From: Desulfobacteraceae bacterium
Lineage (GTDB): Bacteria > Desulfobacterota > Desulfobacteria > Desulfobacterales > JACKCP01
Direction of reading: 5' to 3'
Assembly: GCA_020633955.1 (NCBI GenBank)
Contig: JACKCP010000003.1
Coordinates: 124,001 to 188,000 of the forward strand
Length of the DNA stretch: 64,000 nt
Shown here: piece by piece, positions 17,883 to 25,993 of the stretch
How the letters are laid out: the number at the start of each line of letters is the position of its first letter
How positions within the stretch are numbered: position 1 is the first letter of the stretch
Program-made: the position numbers and the translations under genes
The notes under the pieces: generated by a model
The model's input: only the letters and a program-made list of their open reading frames with translations
Databases searched by the model: none
What the model was told of the DNA's origin: nothing

Positions 17883-18838
17883 TAAGAAGCCTTATGTGCG
17901 TTTATTGTGTCAAGATAGTCCTTTACTCCATGAGATACATTTTTAAATTCTTTTGAATATCCTGCCTTTCTCAAGTTTGTAATATCTGCCTGAGTGTAGC
18001 TCTGATACCTTCCCTTGAGATGATCCGGGAAACCTACATATTCTATTTTTCCTTTTCCCATATATTTTATTACTGCATTTGCAACATCATTGAATGTTTG
18101 AGCAAGTCCTGTTCCTACATTGAAAATTCCTGAAATCTGAGGATTTTTAAAAAGCCAGATATTTACATCAACTGCATCTTTTACATAAACAAAGTCTCTT
18201 TTCTGGCCTCCGTCTTCATATCCGTCTATACCTTCAAAAAGCCTGCATACTCCGTCATTTTTTATTTGATTGTAAAAATGCCAGGCAACGCTTGCCATTG
18301 TTTTTTTGTGGAATTCTCTTGGCCCGTAAACATTAAAATATCTGAGTCCTGCTGTCTGGTTTTTTATCTTTCCAAGGTATCTTCTTACAAAATTATCAAA
18401 AAGAAGCTTTGAAAAAGCATAGACATTTAATGTTTTCTCGTTTTTTTCCTGTTCATAAAAAACAGTGTTATCTCCGTATACAGAAGCAGATGATGCATAT
18501 ATAAACTGAAAATTTCTCTCAATTGACTTTAAAAAAATTGATTTGGAGTATTCATAGTTGTTTTCCATCATGAATCTGCCGTTCCATTCTGTTGTATCAG
18601 AGCAGGCCCCTTCATGGAATACCGCTTCAATATATTTAAGGTCAAAGTGATTATTTTTTAATTTTTCAATAAAGTCGTCCTTATCCATGTAATCATGAAT
18701 TTTAAGGTCAGAAATATTCAAGAATTTTTCACCCTGGGTAAGATCATCAACAACAATAATATCTGTTCTTCCAATGTTGTTGAGTTCTTTTACTATATTA
18801 CTTCCAATAAAACCTGCTCCGCCGGTTACTATAAGCAT
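17882..18838 (-). CDS. hldD: ADP-L-glycero-D-manno-heptose 6-epimerase HldD
   Basis: A 318-residue short-chain dehydrogenase-type epimerase with the NAD-binding MLIVTGGAGFIGSNIV, catalytic Tyr/Lys in VYAFSKLLFDNFV, VFHEGACSDTTEW and LRYFNVYGPREFHK; the last three are diagnostic for HldD (RfaD). It converts ADP-D,D-heptose to the L,D form used by the heptosyltransferases encoded next to it. Only 3 bases separate it from hldE upstream. Confidence 0.95.
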   Translation of the reverse strand: MLIVTGGAGFIGSNIVKELNNIGRTDIIVVDDLTQGEKFLNISDLKIHDYMDKDDFIEKLKNNHFDLKYIEAVFHEGACSDTTEWNGRFMMENNYEYSKSIFLKSIERNFQFIYASSASVYGDNTVFYEQEKNEKTLNVYAFSKLLFDNFVRRYLGKIKNQTAGLRYFNVYGPREFHKKTMASVAWHFYNQIKNDGVCRLFEGIDGYEDGGQKRDFVYVKDAVDVNIWLFKNPQISGIFNVGTGLAQTFNDVANAVIKYMGKGKIEYVGFPDHLKGRYQSYTQADITNLRKAGYSKEFKNVSHGVKDYLDTINAHKAS

Positions 18839-18841
18839 TGG

Positions 18842-20305
18842 TTATTCCTTTATTCTGTTTATCAGGTTTGTTGTGCTGAAGCCTTCAAGAAAATTAAGTG
18901 TTTTAACTTCGCCGCCGTTTTGAAGAACTGCAGATGCTCCTGCAATTTGATCAACTTGATAATCTCCGCCTTTTACAAGAATGTCAGGAAGAACTTTTTC
19001 AATCAGATTTTTCGGTGTATCTTCACCAAATTCAATTATCCAGTCAGTTGATTCAAGTGCATCAAGCATGGTCATTCTTGTTTTCAGGGAGTTCAAGGGT
19101 CTTTTAGTACCTTTCAGCCTTGTAACAGAACTATCAGAATTAACAGCAACAATAAGTCTGTCACCAAGTTTTTTTGCCTGTCTTAAATATTCAATGTGTC
19201 CTGGATGCAAAATGTCAAAGCATCCGTTTGTCATAACAATTTTTTCGCCTCTTCTTTTAGACTCTCCAATAAGTTCAAGCAGTTTTTCAAGGTTTACTAT
19301 TCCTTTTTCCAGAGGTTTGAATTCTTTTTGAACTTCTGAAAGTAAAACGTTTTTAAGTTCTTCTTTTGTTGTGAATGCAGTACCAAGTTTTGATACAACA
19401 ATACTTGCCGCATAGTTTGCAATTCTTACAGCGGAAACAAGGTCAATTCCGGCAGCAAGAGATGATGCAAGTGCCGCAACAACAGTATCTCCTGCACCTG
19501 TAACATCATAAACTTCCTTTGTTCTTGCTTTGATATTTATAAACTCCTTTTCATCAAAAATAAGGGTCATCCCCTTTTCTCCACGTGTAATAAGAAGAGT
19601 TGTTAAATTAAGTTCCTTTATAAGTCCGCTTCCTTTTTTTATAATGTCGGATTCATCATGGCATTTACCAACAACCTGCTCAAACTCAGAAAAATTTGGC
19701 GTAATGATTGTTGCATTTTTGTATTTGTGAAAATCATCGCCTTTTGGATCAACTATTACAGGTTTATGAAGACTTACTGCTTTTTTTATCCATTCTTTTG
19801 TAGATTTAAGGGTGCCCTTTGCATAGTCTGATATAACCACAACATTGGAGTCTTTAATTGACTCCTCAAAATATTTTTCAATTTTATCTCTTTTTATATT
19901 GGGAAATCCGTCTTCATGGTCAATTCGTAAAAGCTGCTGGTGCTGGCTTATTATTCTTAATTTTGAAATGGTTTTTGAATTTTTAATTTTCTGGAACCTT
20001 GCCTTGATTTTAAACTCTTTTAATTTTGTTTCCAGAATTTTTGCAAGTTCGTCATCTCCTGTAATTGCAACCATATCGCATTTTGCACCAAGGCTTCCGA
20101 TATTCATTGCAACATTTGCGCTTCCGCCTGGCCTTTCATCGGAATTTTGAACTTTTACTACAGGTACCGGTGCTTCAGGAGAAATTCTTTTTGTTTCTCC
20201 ATACCAGTAGGAGTCAAGCATTACATCTCCTGCAACAGTGATTTTGCCTTTCCCAAGATTTTCAATCATTGGAATCAGTTCTATTTTTTTAAAATAATTA
20301 TCCAC
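18842..20305 (-). CDS. hldE: Bifunctional heptose 7-phosphate kinase / heptose 1-phosphate adenylyltransferase HldE
   Basis: A fusion of a PfkB-type sugar kinase (ITVAGDVMLDSYWYG at the start; ATP/anion-hole motif VTGAGDTVVAALA) and a nucleotidyltransferase (TNGCFDILHPGHIEYLRQA, with the HxGH site). It catalyses two steps of ADP-heptose synthesis, between GmhA and the GmhB phosphatase (the latter not in this window). I prefer the GTG at 20303-20305: GAGGAA lies six bases before it, and the gene then overlaps the gmhA stop by 8 bases. An ATG at 20320 is also in frame but has no ribosome site. Confidence 0.93.
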   Translation of the reverse strand: MDNYFKKIELIPMIENLGKGKITVAGDVMLDSYWYGETKRISPEAPVPVVKVQNSDERPGGSANVAMNIGSLGAKCDMVAITGDDELAKILETKLKEFKIKARFQKIKNSKTISKLRIISQHQQLLRIDHEDGFPNIKRDKIEKYFEESIKDSNVVVISDYAKGTLKSTKEWIKKAVSLHKPVIVDPKGDDFHKYKNATIITPNFSEFEQVVGKCHDESDIIKKGSGLIKELNLTTLLITRGEKGMTLIFDEKEFINIKARTKEVYDVTGAGDTVVAALASSLAAGIDLVSAVRIANYAASIVVSKLGTAFTTKEELKNVLLSEVQKEFKPLEKGIVNLEKLLELIGESKRRGEKIVMTNGCFDILHPGHIEYLRQAKKLGDRLIVAVNSDSSVTRLKGTKRPLNSLKTRMTMLDALESTDWIIEFGEDTPKNLIEKVLPDILVKGGDYQVDQIAGASAVLQNGGEVKTLNFLEGFSTTNLINRIKE

Positions 20306-20858
20306 AAAATTCCTCTTCAATTAATTCGCACAAAATATGGCCAATAAGAATGTGTCCTTCCTGAATTCTTGCAGTGATATTTGATGGTACAATTATGTTT
20401 AAATCTGCAATATCTTTCATTTTGCCTCCGTCTTTTCCTGAGAGGGCAATTGTAAAGGCTTTTTTTCTTTTTGCCTCAATAAGACCATTTATTACATTTT
20501 TACTGTTTCCGCTTGTAGAAATTCCAAAAACAGCATCTCCTTCATTTGCAAGCCCCTTAACCTGGCGAGTAAAAATATCATCAAAGGAGTAGTCATTTCC
20601 TATGGCTGTTATGATGGAGGTATCAGTTGTAAGAGCAATGGCAGGAATTGAGTTTCTCTCCTTTTGAAACCTGCCTATAAGTTCTGCCGCAAGGTGCTGG
20701 CTGTCTGCAGCTGAACCGCCGTTTCCCATAAACAGTATTTTATTGCCGTTTTTTAAGATAGAAGTCAATTTTGCTGCCGCATTAAAAATAGTATCTGAAT
20801 TTTTTTCTATTTCATTTATTACTTTTATGTGGTCTTTAAATATATCTGAAAGGTTCAT
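20298..20858 (-). CDS. gmhA: Sedoheptulose 7-phosphate isomerase GmhA
   Basis: A 186-residue SIS-domain protein with FMGNGGSAADSQHLAAELIGRF, ALTTDTSIITAIGND and FGISTSGNSKNV; these are GmhA signatures, including the Zn-binding His and Glu of the first motif. It makes D-glycero-D-manno-heptose 7-phosphate, the first step to ADP-heptose. It is the first gene of the minus-strand operon gmhA-hldE-hldD-waaF-waaC and has a strong promoter about 30 bases before the start codon. Confidence 0.95.
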   Translation of the reverse strand: MNLSDIFKDHIKVINEIEKNSDTIFNAAAKLTSILKNGNKILFMGNGGSAADSQHLAAELIGRFQKERNSIPAIALTTDTSIITAIGNDYSFDDIFTRQVKGLANEGDAVFGISTSGNSKNVINGLIEAKRKKAFTIALSGKDGGKMKDIADLNIIVPSNITARIQEGHILIGHILCELIEEEFCG

Positions 20859-21203
20859 TTTTGCTCCATTTTACAATTTACAATGCAAATTTATAAATAT
20901 AATAAAGTTTATTGTCAATTAAGTTGAATCTAAACTTAGCCTTTCATTTTGATGAATAACTTTTTTCAGATAAAAAAGAAGTTGTTTTTTTGTTATTATT
21001 TTGTTTTTTGATTTAATTTTCTGACAGCACAGCTATTGTACTAAAATCAGGTTTTCTTGTTGATTAAAATGATAATGAATAATCTTCAGGATACATGAGT
21101 GCTTTTAGAATTAAATTTTGGCTATGATTTTGGCATTGTCAAAAAAGGCAGATTTTGTCCGAATACTGAATTAACCTTTAGTCTCTAATTATGGAAAGAT
21201 TTA
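20859..21203. other. Intergenic region between divergent gmhA and the glycosyltransferase
   Basis: Besides the gmhA promoter it holds, around 21040-21150, a weakly conserved R1-like stretch (CTTCAGGATACATGAGT followed by TTTTAGAATTAAATTTT). I see no reading frame or strong hairpin of its own. Confidence 0.4.
20890..20918 (-). promoter_or_regulatory. Sigma-70 promoter of the heptose operon
   Basis: On the minus strand a perfect TTGACA (20913-20918) is followed after exactly 17 bases by TATAAA (20890-20895), 32 bases before the gmhA ATG. It is one of the best consensus promoters seen in the window. Confidence 0.8.
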
Positions 21204-22301
21204 ATGAATAAAATAAGTGTAATGCATATTGATACAGACAGGCAATGGAGAGGAGGACAGCAGCAGGGTTTTTATCTTCACAAGAAACTTCTTGAAAAAG
21301 ATATAAGCTCTGTTTTTTTATGTCAGCCGGGTTCACTGCTAAATGAAAAGCTTGAAAGTGAAAACCTTTTATATCTTACAATGAAAATTAATGGAGAAGC
21401 CGATTTTTTAGCAGGGAAAAAAATTGCCGGGATATGCAGGGAAAAGAACATTAATATTTTGCATCTTCATGATGCACATGCAATGGCTACAGGGCTTTGG
21501 GCAAAGGTTTTCAATCCTTCACTGCTTTTAGTGGGCGTAAGACGGGTTGACTATCCCATTAAAAAAAATATATTCAGCCAATATAAATACAAGTCCGCTA
21601 AAATGACTAAAATAGTTGCAATTTCAGATGAAATTAAACGAATTCTTATTAAAGACGGGATTGATGAATCAAAAATTGAGGTCATAAAAAGCGGTGTTGA
21701 TATAGATAAGTTTTCAAATATAGAAAAATCATTGTATTTGAATGAGAAATTAAATTTGCCAGATAATGCCTTTATTGCAGGAACAGTTGCAGCTCTGGCT
21801 GGACACAAGGATTACCCGACTCTTTTAAGAGCTTTTCAAATTGCAGCCGGAAAAATACCAAATCTTTATTTTGTTTCTATTGGAGACGGTCCGGACAGAG
21901 ATGCAATTTTCAGATTAAGAGATGAGCTTGGGTTAAAAGACAGATTTATTTTGAGAGGCTTTCAAAAAGATGTTGGAAATCATTTGAAAAATTATGATGT
22001 TTTTGTTCTCTCTTCTAAAACAGAAGGTCTTGGAACCTCTGTAATGGATGCAATGGCAGCAGGCCTTCCCTGCATCTGCTGCAAAAGCGGAGGAATACCA
22101 GAGCTTATTGATGACGGGGTTAACGGTCTTTTGGTTGAAAAAGAAAATCCGGTTTTTTTAGCCGATAAAATTATTGAGGTTTTCACTGAGGAGAAATTAA
22201 GAATAGAGCTTGGAAAGGCCGCAAGAGAAAAGTCATCTCAGTTCTCTATAGACAAAACAGTGGATGAAAATATTGAACTCTATAAAAATCTTGTTTCTTA
22301 A
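21204..22301 (+). CDS. Glycosyltransferase family 4 (GT-B), probable LPS/polysaccharide
   Basis: A 365-residue protein with a GT4 layout: N-terminal acceptor domain (WRGGQQQGFYL; LHLHDAHAMATGLWA) and C-terminal donor domain with VIKSGVDIDKF, GTVAALAGHKDYPTLLRAF, and the E-x7-E motif in SSKTEGLGTSVMDAMAAGLP. Such enzymes transfer a sugar from a nucleotide donor. Its place beside the LPS core genes suggests core or O-chain assembly, but acceptor and donor cannot be read from sequence. AAAGATTT before the ATG is only a weak ribosome site. The 3' end overlaps the YidD-like gene by 38 bases. Confidence 0.85.
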   Translation: MNKISVMHIDTDRQWRGGQQQGFYLHKKLLEKDISSVFLCQPGSLLNEKLESENLLYLTMKINGEADFLAGKKIAGICREKNINILHLHDAHAMATGLWAKVFNPSLLLVGVRRVDYPIKKNIFSQYKYKSAKMTKIVAISDEIKRILIKDGIDESKIEVIKSGVDIDKFSNIEKSLYLNEKLNLPDNAFIAGTVAALAGHKDYPTLLRAFQIAAGKIPNLYFVSIGDGPDRDAIFRLRDELGLKDRFILRGFQKDVGNHLKNYDVFVLSSKTEGLGTSVMDAMAAGLPCICCKSGGIPELIDDGVNGLLVEKENPVFLADKIIEVFTEEKLRIELGKAAREKSSQFSIDKTVDENIELYKNLVS

Positions 22302-22617
22302 TATTCTGGTAATGTTTTGTTTTTCAGGATGCAGCCTGGTTCATACAAATGAACTTAATCATAAAAGTTATTTTTCAGAAATTACTGGAATTTATCGAGG
22401 TACTTTTGAAAGTCTTGGTTTTGTGAGAAAAGGGAGGTGCCCAATGTATCCTTCATGCTCGGCCTATGCAGAAATTTCATTTAAAAAACATCCTTTTTTT
22501 AAAGCTTGTTTTTTGACAGGCGACAGGTTGATAAGGTGTGGGAGAGACTCTAAGATAAAGCTTAAGATTATTAATACTGATTCAGGACTGAGGTTTTATG
22601 ATCCTGTTCCGGATTAA
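22264..22617 (+). CDS. YidD-like (haemolytic-domain) protein with lipoprotein-type N-terminus
   Basis: The core RCPMYPSCSAYAEISFKKHPF...GDRLIRCGRD matches the short YidD family (CRFYPTCSxYA...RLLRC), which assists insertion of membrane proteins through YidC. Unlike canonical YidD, it begins with a hydrophobic signal ending in the lipobox-like FSGC (Cys23), so it may be a periplasmic lipoprotein. It lies far from the usual rpmH-rnpA-yidD-yidC cluster and starts inside the glycosyltransferase gene. The function of this exported variant is unknown. Confidence 0.7.
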   Translation: MKILNSIKILFLNILVMFCFSGCSLVHTNELNHKSYFSEITGIYRGTFESLGFVRKGRCPMYPSCSAYAEISFKKHPFFKACFLTGDRLIRCGRDSKIKLKIINTDSGLRFYDPVPD

Positions 22618-22620
22618 CAT

Positions 22621-22807
22621 GAAATTTCTGTAACTGTTCAGTTCAATTTAGAAGGACTGCTGCATTCTTTCAGAGTCTCATTATCGCTTAAGCTCCGAGG
22701 CAGTAGATAAAAAAACTATCTCCTGAAACCGACTCAGAAAAAATACAGCATTCGTCGTCAAAACGCCTTTTTCTCAGTTTTTAAGCTTGATAGTTACAAA
22801 TTTCTTT
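22621..22807 (+). repeat. R2 palindromic repeat, copy 2
   Basis: Second copy of the element at 9044. Outer ends GAAATTTCTGTAACTGTTCAG-like and its mirror near 22786-22807 form imperfect terminal inverted repeats; the inner arms TGCTGCATT and its mirror around GACTCAGAAAAAATACAGCA pair, with a GATAAAAAAACTATC centre. It directly precedes an R3 copy. Confidence 0.7.
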
Positions 22808-22817
22808 AGTTATTTTT

Positions 22818-23015
22818 ACCTGAATTGAGCGTTTCATATTTTTAAATTAATAAATTTTCAATGAATTAAGCCTATTGTATTTAAAAATATGAAACCCTGC
22901 GGGCTTTCCAATTTTGCCGCATCTACTGCGTTAAATTGCATCAGGCATAGCAAAAGTATAGCCTGATACAATTTGCCGTTATATGCAGCAAATTTGAAAA
23001 TCGCTCAATCCAGGT
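22818..23015 (+). repeat. R3 palindromic repeat, copy 1
   Basis: A 198-base element bounded by 14-bp inverted ends, ACCTGAATTGAGCG at the left and the complement of ACCTGGATTGAGCG at the right. Inside are two large hairpins: GTTTCATATTTTTAAA with TTTAAAAATATGAAAC, and AAATTGCATCAGGC with GCCTGATACAATTT. An open frame running from 22973 through its right end into znuA is an artefact. Confidence 0.78.
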
Positions 23016-23062
23016 TTTTTAAATTCAGGTTCAGTTCAAAAATTATATTTAAGGAGATTAAA

Positions 23063-23935
23063 ATGAAAAAAGTTATTATCCTGTTATTGTTTGTGTTTTA
23101 TCCTTTATCAGGCTTTGCAGATCAATTGAAAGTATTTGTAAGTATTTTACCTCAAAAATATTTTGTTGAAAAAATTGGCAGAGATACAATTTCAGCTGAA
23201 GTTATGGTTCTTCCCGGACACAGTCCTGCTTCATACAACCCAAAACCCGGTCAGATGAAAAATCTTTCAGAGGCTCAAATATACTTTTCAATTGGAGTAC
23301 CTTTTGAGCAGACCTGGCTTCCAAAGATAAGGCAGAATTACAACAATCTTATTATTTCTGATTGCAGTGAAGGAATTTTAAAAAGAGAAACCGATGAGAA
23401 TTTTTTTGAGCATCACGAACATTCAGATGAGGAACACCACGATCATGATCATGGGTTTTATGATCCTCATGTCTGGATGTCTCCCTTGAATGCCATAAAA
23501 ATTTCAAGAAACATGATGAAAGTTCTTTCAATAAAAAATCCTTCTAAAAAAAATTTTTATCGTGAGAATTATCTCTCCTTCTCAAAAGAAATTCTTGAAC
23601 TTGATTTTAATCTTCTCAAATCAACTGAAAATATAAAAAACAGAAATATTTTTGTTTTTCATCCTTCATGGGGATATTTTATGGATGAATACAGCTTGAA
23701 ACAGATTCCAGTTGAATCCCAGGGAAAGGAACCTGGACCAAGGTATCTTTCAAAGATTATGGAATTTGCCAAAAAAAGTAATATCAGAACTCTTCTTGTT
23801 CAGCCCCAATTTCCTTCATCCAGTGCAAAGGTAATGGAAAATACACTAGGATTGAATGTTGTTACTGCAGACCCACTGGCAGAAGACTGGAAGAACAACC
23901 TGTTAAGAATTTCTGATATTATTGGAGGACAATAA
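23063..23935 (+). CDS. Zinc/manganese ABC transporter substrate-binding protein (ZnuA/TroA family)
   Basis: A 290-residue periplasmic protein: signal peptide to about residue 20 (SGFADQ), the cluster A-I fold, a His-rich loop (HHEHSDEEHHDHDHG, about 121-135), then YDPHVWMSPLNA and VFHPSWGYFMDEY, which supply metal-ligand histidines. The usual first ligand (PHxYEP) is replaced: here it reads GHSPASYNPKP, with Ala where His is expected and a His three residues earlier. The start chosen is the ATG after AAGGAGATTAAA; a longer frame runs back into the R3 repeat. No permease or ATPase genes are adjacent, so it is an orphan here. A terminator follows at 24011. Confidence 0.85.
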   Translation: MKKVIILLLFVFYPLSGFADQLKVFVSILPQKYFVEKIGRDTISAEVMVLPGHSPASYNPKPGQMKNLSEAQIYFSIGVPFEQTWLPKIRQNYNNLIISDCSEGILKRETDENFFEHHEHSDEEHHDHDHGFYDPHVWMSPLNAIKISRNMMKVLSIKNPSKKNFYRENYLSFSKEILELDFNLLKSTENIKNRNIFVFHPSWGYFMDEYSLKQIPVESQGKEPGPRYLSKIMEFAKKSNIRTLLVQPQFPSSSAKVMENTLGLNVVTADPLAEDWKNNLLRISDIIGGQ

Positions 23936-24506
23936 TATCAGAGATCTTTAGTAATAAAGCCGTGTTTTACTCAAAAGACTCCATATTGATTATTTTTTGA
24001 TAAAAAAGAAAAAAAGTCCTCTTAATCGCTGACAGGGTGAAAAAGAGGAGTTTTTTTTAGTTCAAGGAAGATAATTAAATTTACTTTCAGGTTACATATA
24101 GTTTTTTGATAGTTAAATTTTCAATCTGACCGAAACTGTTCAGCTGAAAACCTGGAAAAAAACAGTCTGATGCCGGAGGCATTATTTTTGAGCTGTTTTC
24201 ATGAGATTTTTATCTGCTGTAATGTAGCTCAAGCATAAATGATACTTAGAAAGAATGTATCATTTGCTGCGACTTTAAATGAACATTCAGACTGACTTTA
24301 TAGTGAAAAAAGATCGATTCAGTTCGGCCACAAATTTAAAAAGCATATCTTCGGCGTAATAAAAATTATCAGTTTTCAGAACTTTATTGAAATTAGAATT
24401 GTATTTCTTTTATTTGTTATGTTAACATCTTTTTATAAAAGATATTCTTGTTAAATCAGATAAACAATGTATGCATATAGTTCTATCGTTGATTCGGGGG
24501 ACGTAT
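23936..24506. other. 571-base intergenic region
   Basis: After the terminator there is little recognisable structure. It holds scattered R1-like words (AATTTTCAATCTGACC and GTTCAGCTGAAAA near 24117-24160) and a perfect 9-bp inverted repeat AAATGATAC/GTATCATTT with an 11-base spacer at 24237-24265, which could be an operator or hairpin. No coding frame is supported. Confidence 0.4.
24011..24058 (+). terminator. Rho-independent terminator after znuA-like gene
   Basis: AAAAAGTCCTCTT pairs with AAGAGGAGTTTTT (one mismatch) across a loop of about 20 bases and ends in eight T. Confidence 0.7.
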
Positions 24507-25571
24507 ATGAAAATATTTTTTGTTTTTACAATTGTTATTTTTTGTTTATTTCTTCCATCTACTGCCTGGACCAGGACAGAAAAAATATTTGTTATTCACA
24601 GCTACCAAAAAGGGCAGGGGTGCGGAACAATATCAGAAACAGGAATGGTTTCATATTTAAACAATAAATTCGGAGACAATATTACATATGACCATCATTA
24701 TATTGATTCAATGGGAAAAAATGCAAGCGATGCTTTTTTTGAACAAGAAAAGGAAACCGTCATTAAGAGGTTAAACAAATATGATCCAGATGTTGTTGTT
24801 CTTTTTGATGACCTTGCATGCAGGATTTTTATTCCGGTGCTTTTAAATACCGAATTTAATGTTGTATTTGGCGGCATGAATCTACCTCCTGAAAAATATA
24901 ATGAAGAATTCAAATTTATGATTTCAAGAAATAAACCTGGTTTCAACGTAACCGGAGTTACTGAAGAAGCTGATTTTAACAAGGCTCTAAAGGTTTTAAA
25001 GGAGATAGTCCCTGATAAAAAGAATATGGTGATTATAAGTTCTGCTGGAATGGACTTTATACCTGAAGTTCTCGAAAATTTTAAAAATACCATGAAAGAT
25101 CAGGATCAAAATTTTCCTTTCAAGCTTATTGATACTGTTTATGTTAAAAATTTTTCTGAACTCAAAAATAGTGTTGTAAGGTACGGAGAAGATGAGAGCA
25201 TAGATGTGATTTTTGTATTTTGCCTCATGGCACTTGAAGACGAATCTGGGAAAATTGTATCAGTTAAGGATGGAATTAAATGGCTGGTCAGAAATCAGCA
25301 TAAGCCAGGACTTACATGGATTAACCACTGGGTTGAGCTTGGTCATTTATGCGGGGTATGCGTTGATCTGCCGGGATGCGGAGTTCAGATGGGTAGAATC
25401 GTGGAAAAAATTTTAAACGGTACTCATATCGGCGAAATTTCCATTGAAAAGCCTGAAAATCATTTTATTGCACTTAATTTAGAAAGAGCTGAATTTCTTA
25501 ATATCAAAATTCCTGTTCATGTTTTGGAAGCTGCTGAAATTGTATATGAAAAAGCTGTTTCTCTATATTAA
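24507..25571 (+). CDS. ABC-type periplasmic substrate-binding protein, likely sensory
   Basis: A 354-residue exported protein: signal peptide (MKIFFVFTIVIFCLFLPSTA) and a periplasmic-binding-protein type 1 fold with IFVIHSYQKGQGCG near the start, YDPDVVVLFDDLA, VVFGGMNLPPEKY and FNVTGVTEEADFNKAL. This is the ABC_sub_bind-like class (TrpX-related), often found beside sensor kinases in delta-proteobacteria. I chose the ATG after GGGGGACGTAT; an upstream ATG at 24471 has no ribosome site and spoils the signal peptide. No transporter genes are near. A hybrid kinase follows 420 bases later, so it may feed a signal to that sensor rather than a transporter. Confidence 0.72.
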   Translation: MKIFFVFTIVIFCLFLPSTAWTRTEKIFVIHSYQKGQGCGTISETGMVSYLNNKFGDNITYDHHYIDSMGKNASDAFFEQEKETVIKRLNKYDPDVVVLFDDLACRIFIPVLLNTEFNVVFGGMNLPPEKYNEEFKFMISRNKPGFNVTGVTEEADFNKALKVLKEIVPDKKNMVIISSAGMDFIPEVLENFKNTMKDQDQNFPFKLIDTVYVKNFSELKNSVVRYGEDESIDVIFVFCLMALEDESGKIVSVKDGIKWLVRNQHKPGLTWINHWVELGHLCGVCVDLPGCGVQMGRIVEKILNGTHIGEISIEKPENHFIALNLERAEFLNIKIPVHVLEAAEIVYEKAVSLY

Positions 25572-25993
25572 GAAGTTTTTTTATTTTTATCTTACTTTAT
25601 CCTGGTTATTGTGAGATATTGGTTCTTTCTTTGAATTTCATATTAATACGGGTAGATACTGATTGTTAATTGACGAAAAAGGAAAAAAATTTTAGATTAA
25701 TAACCACATGAAAATGAAAGTTTATGTTGCCTTTTATTTATAATGATGGGTATATCATTTTTGCAAAATAAACAGACAAAAAATGAGTTTATGGTTGACC
25801 GAAAATCAGTTTTTTTGTTCAGTTCAGTCAAGTGAAAAGTTTAACATCAGGAATGCATCTGTATTACAAAGTTAAACTCTTGATATTACTAAAATGGACA
25901 AGAAAGATCGTTTTTATTCAGCTGTCAGTTTTTTAAAAATTAGTTAGAAATTATTTCCAGTTAAATTTTTATTGAATAATTCCAGGATTTTTG
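25572..25993. other. 422-base intergenic region
   Basis: Contains the diverged R1 copy at 25791-25928. The rest is AT-rich DNA in which I see no gene and no clear terminator. Confidence 0.4.
25791..25928 (+). repeat. R1 palindromic repeat, diverged copy
   Basis: Keeps both R1 ends (GACCGAAAATCAG followed by T7GTTCAG; AAATGGACAAGAAAGATCG followed by a TTCAGC end) and the AGTTTAAC block, while the centre has drifted. Confidence 0.6.

Noticed and set aside
22973..23062. Longer N-terminus for the ZnuA-type protein
   Set aside because: The extension lies in the R3 repeat, has no ribosome site, and would bury the signal peptide; the ATG at 23063 has AAGGAG.
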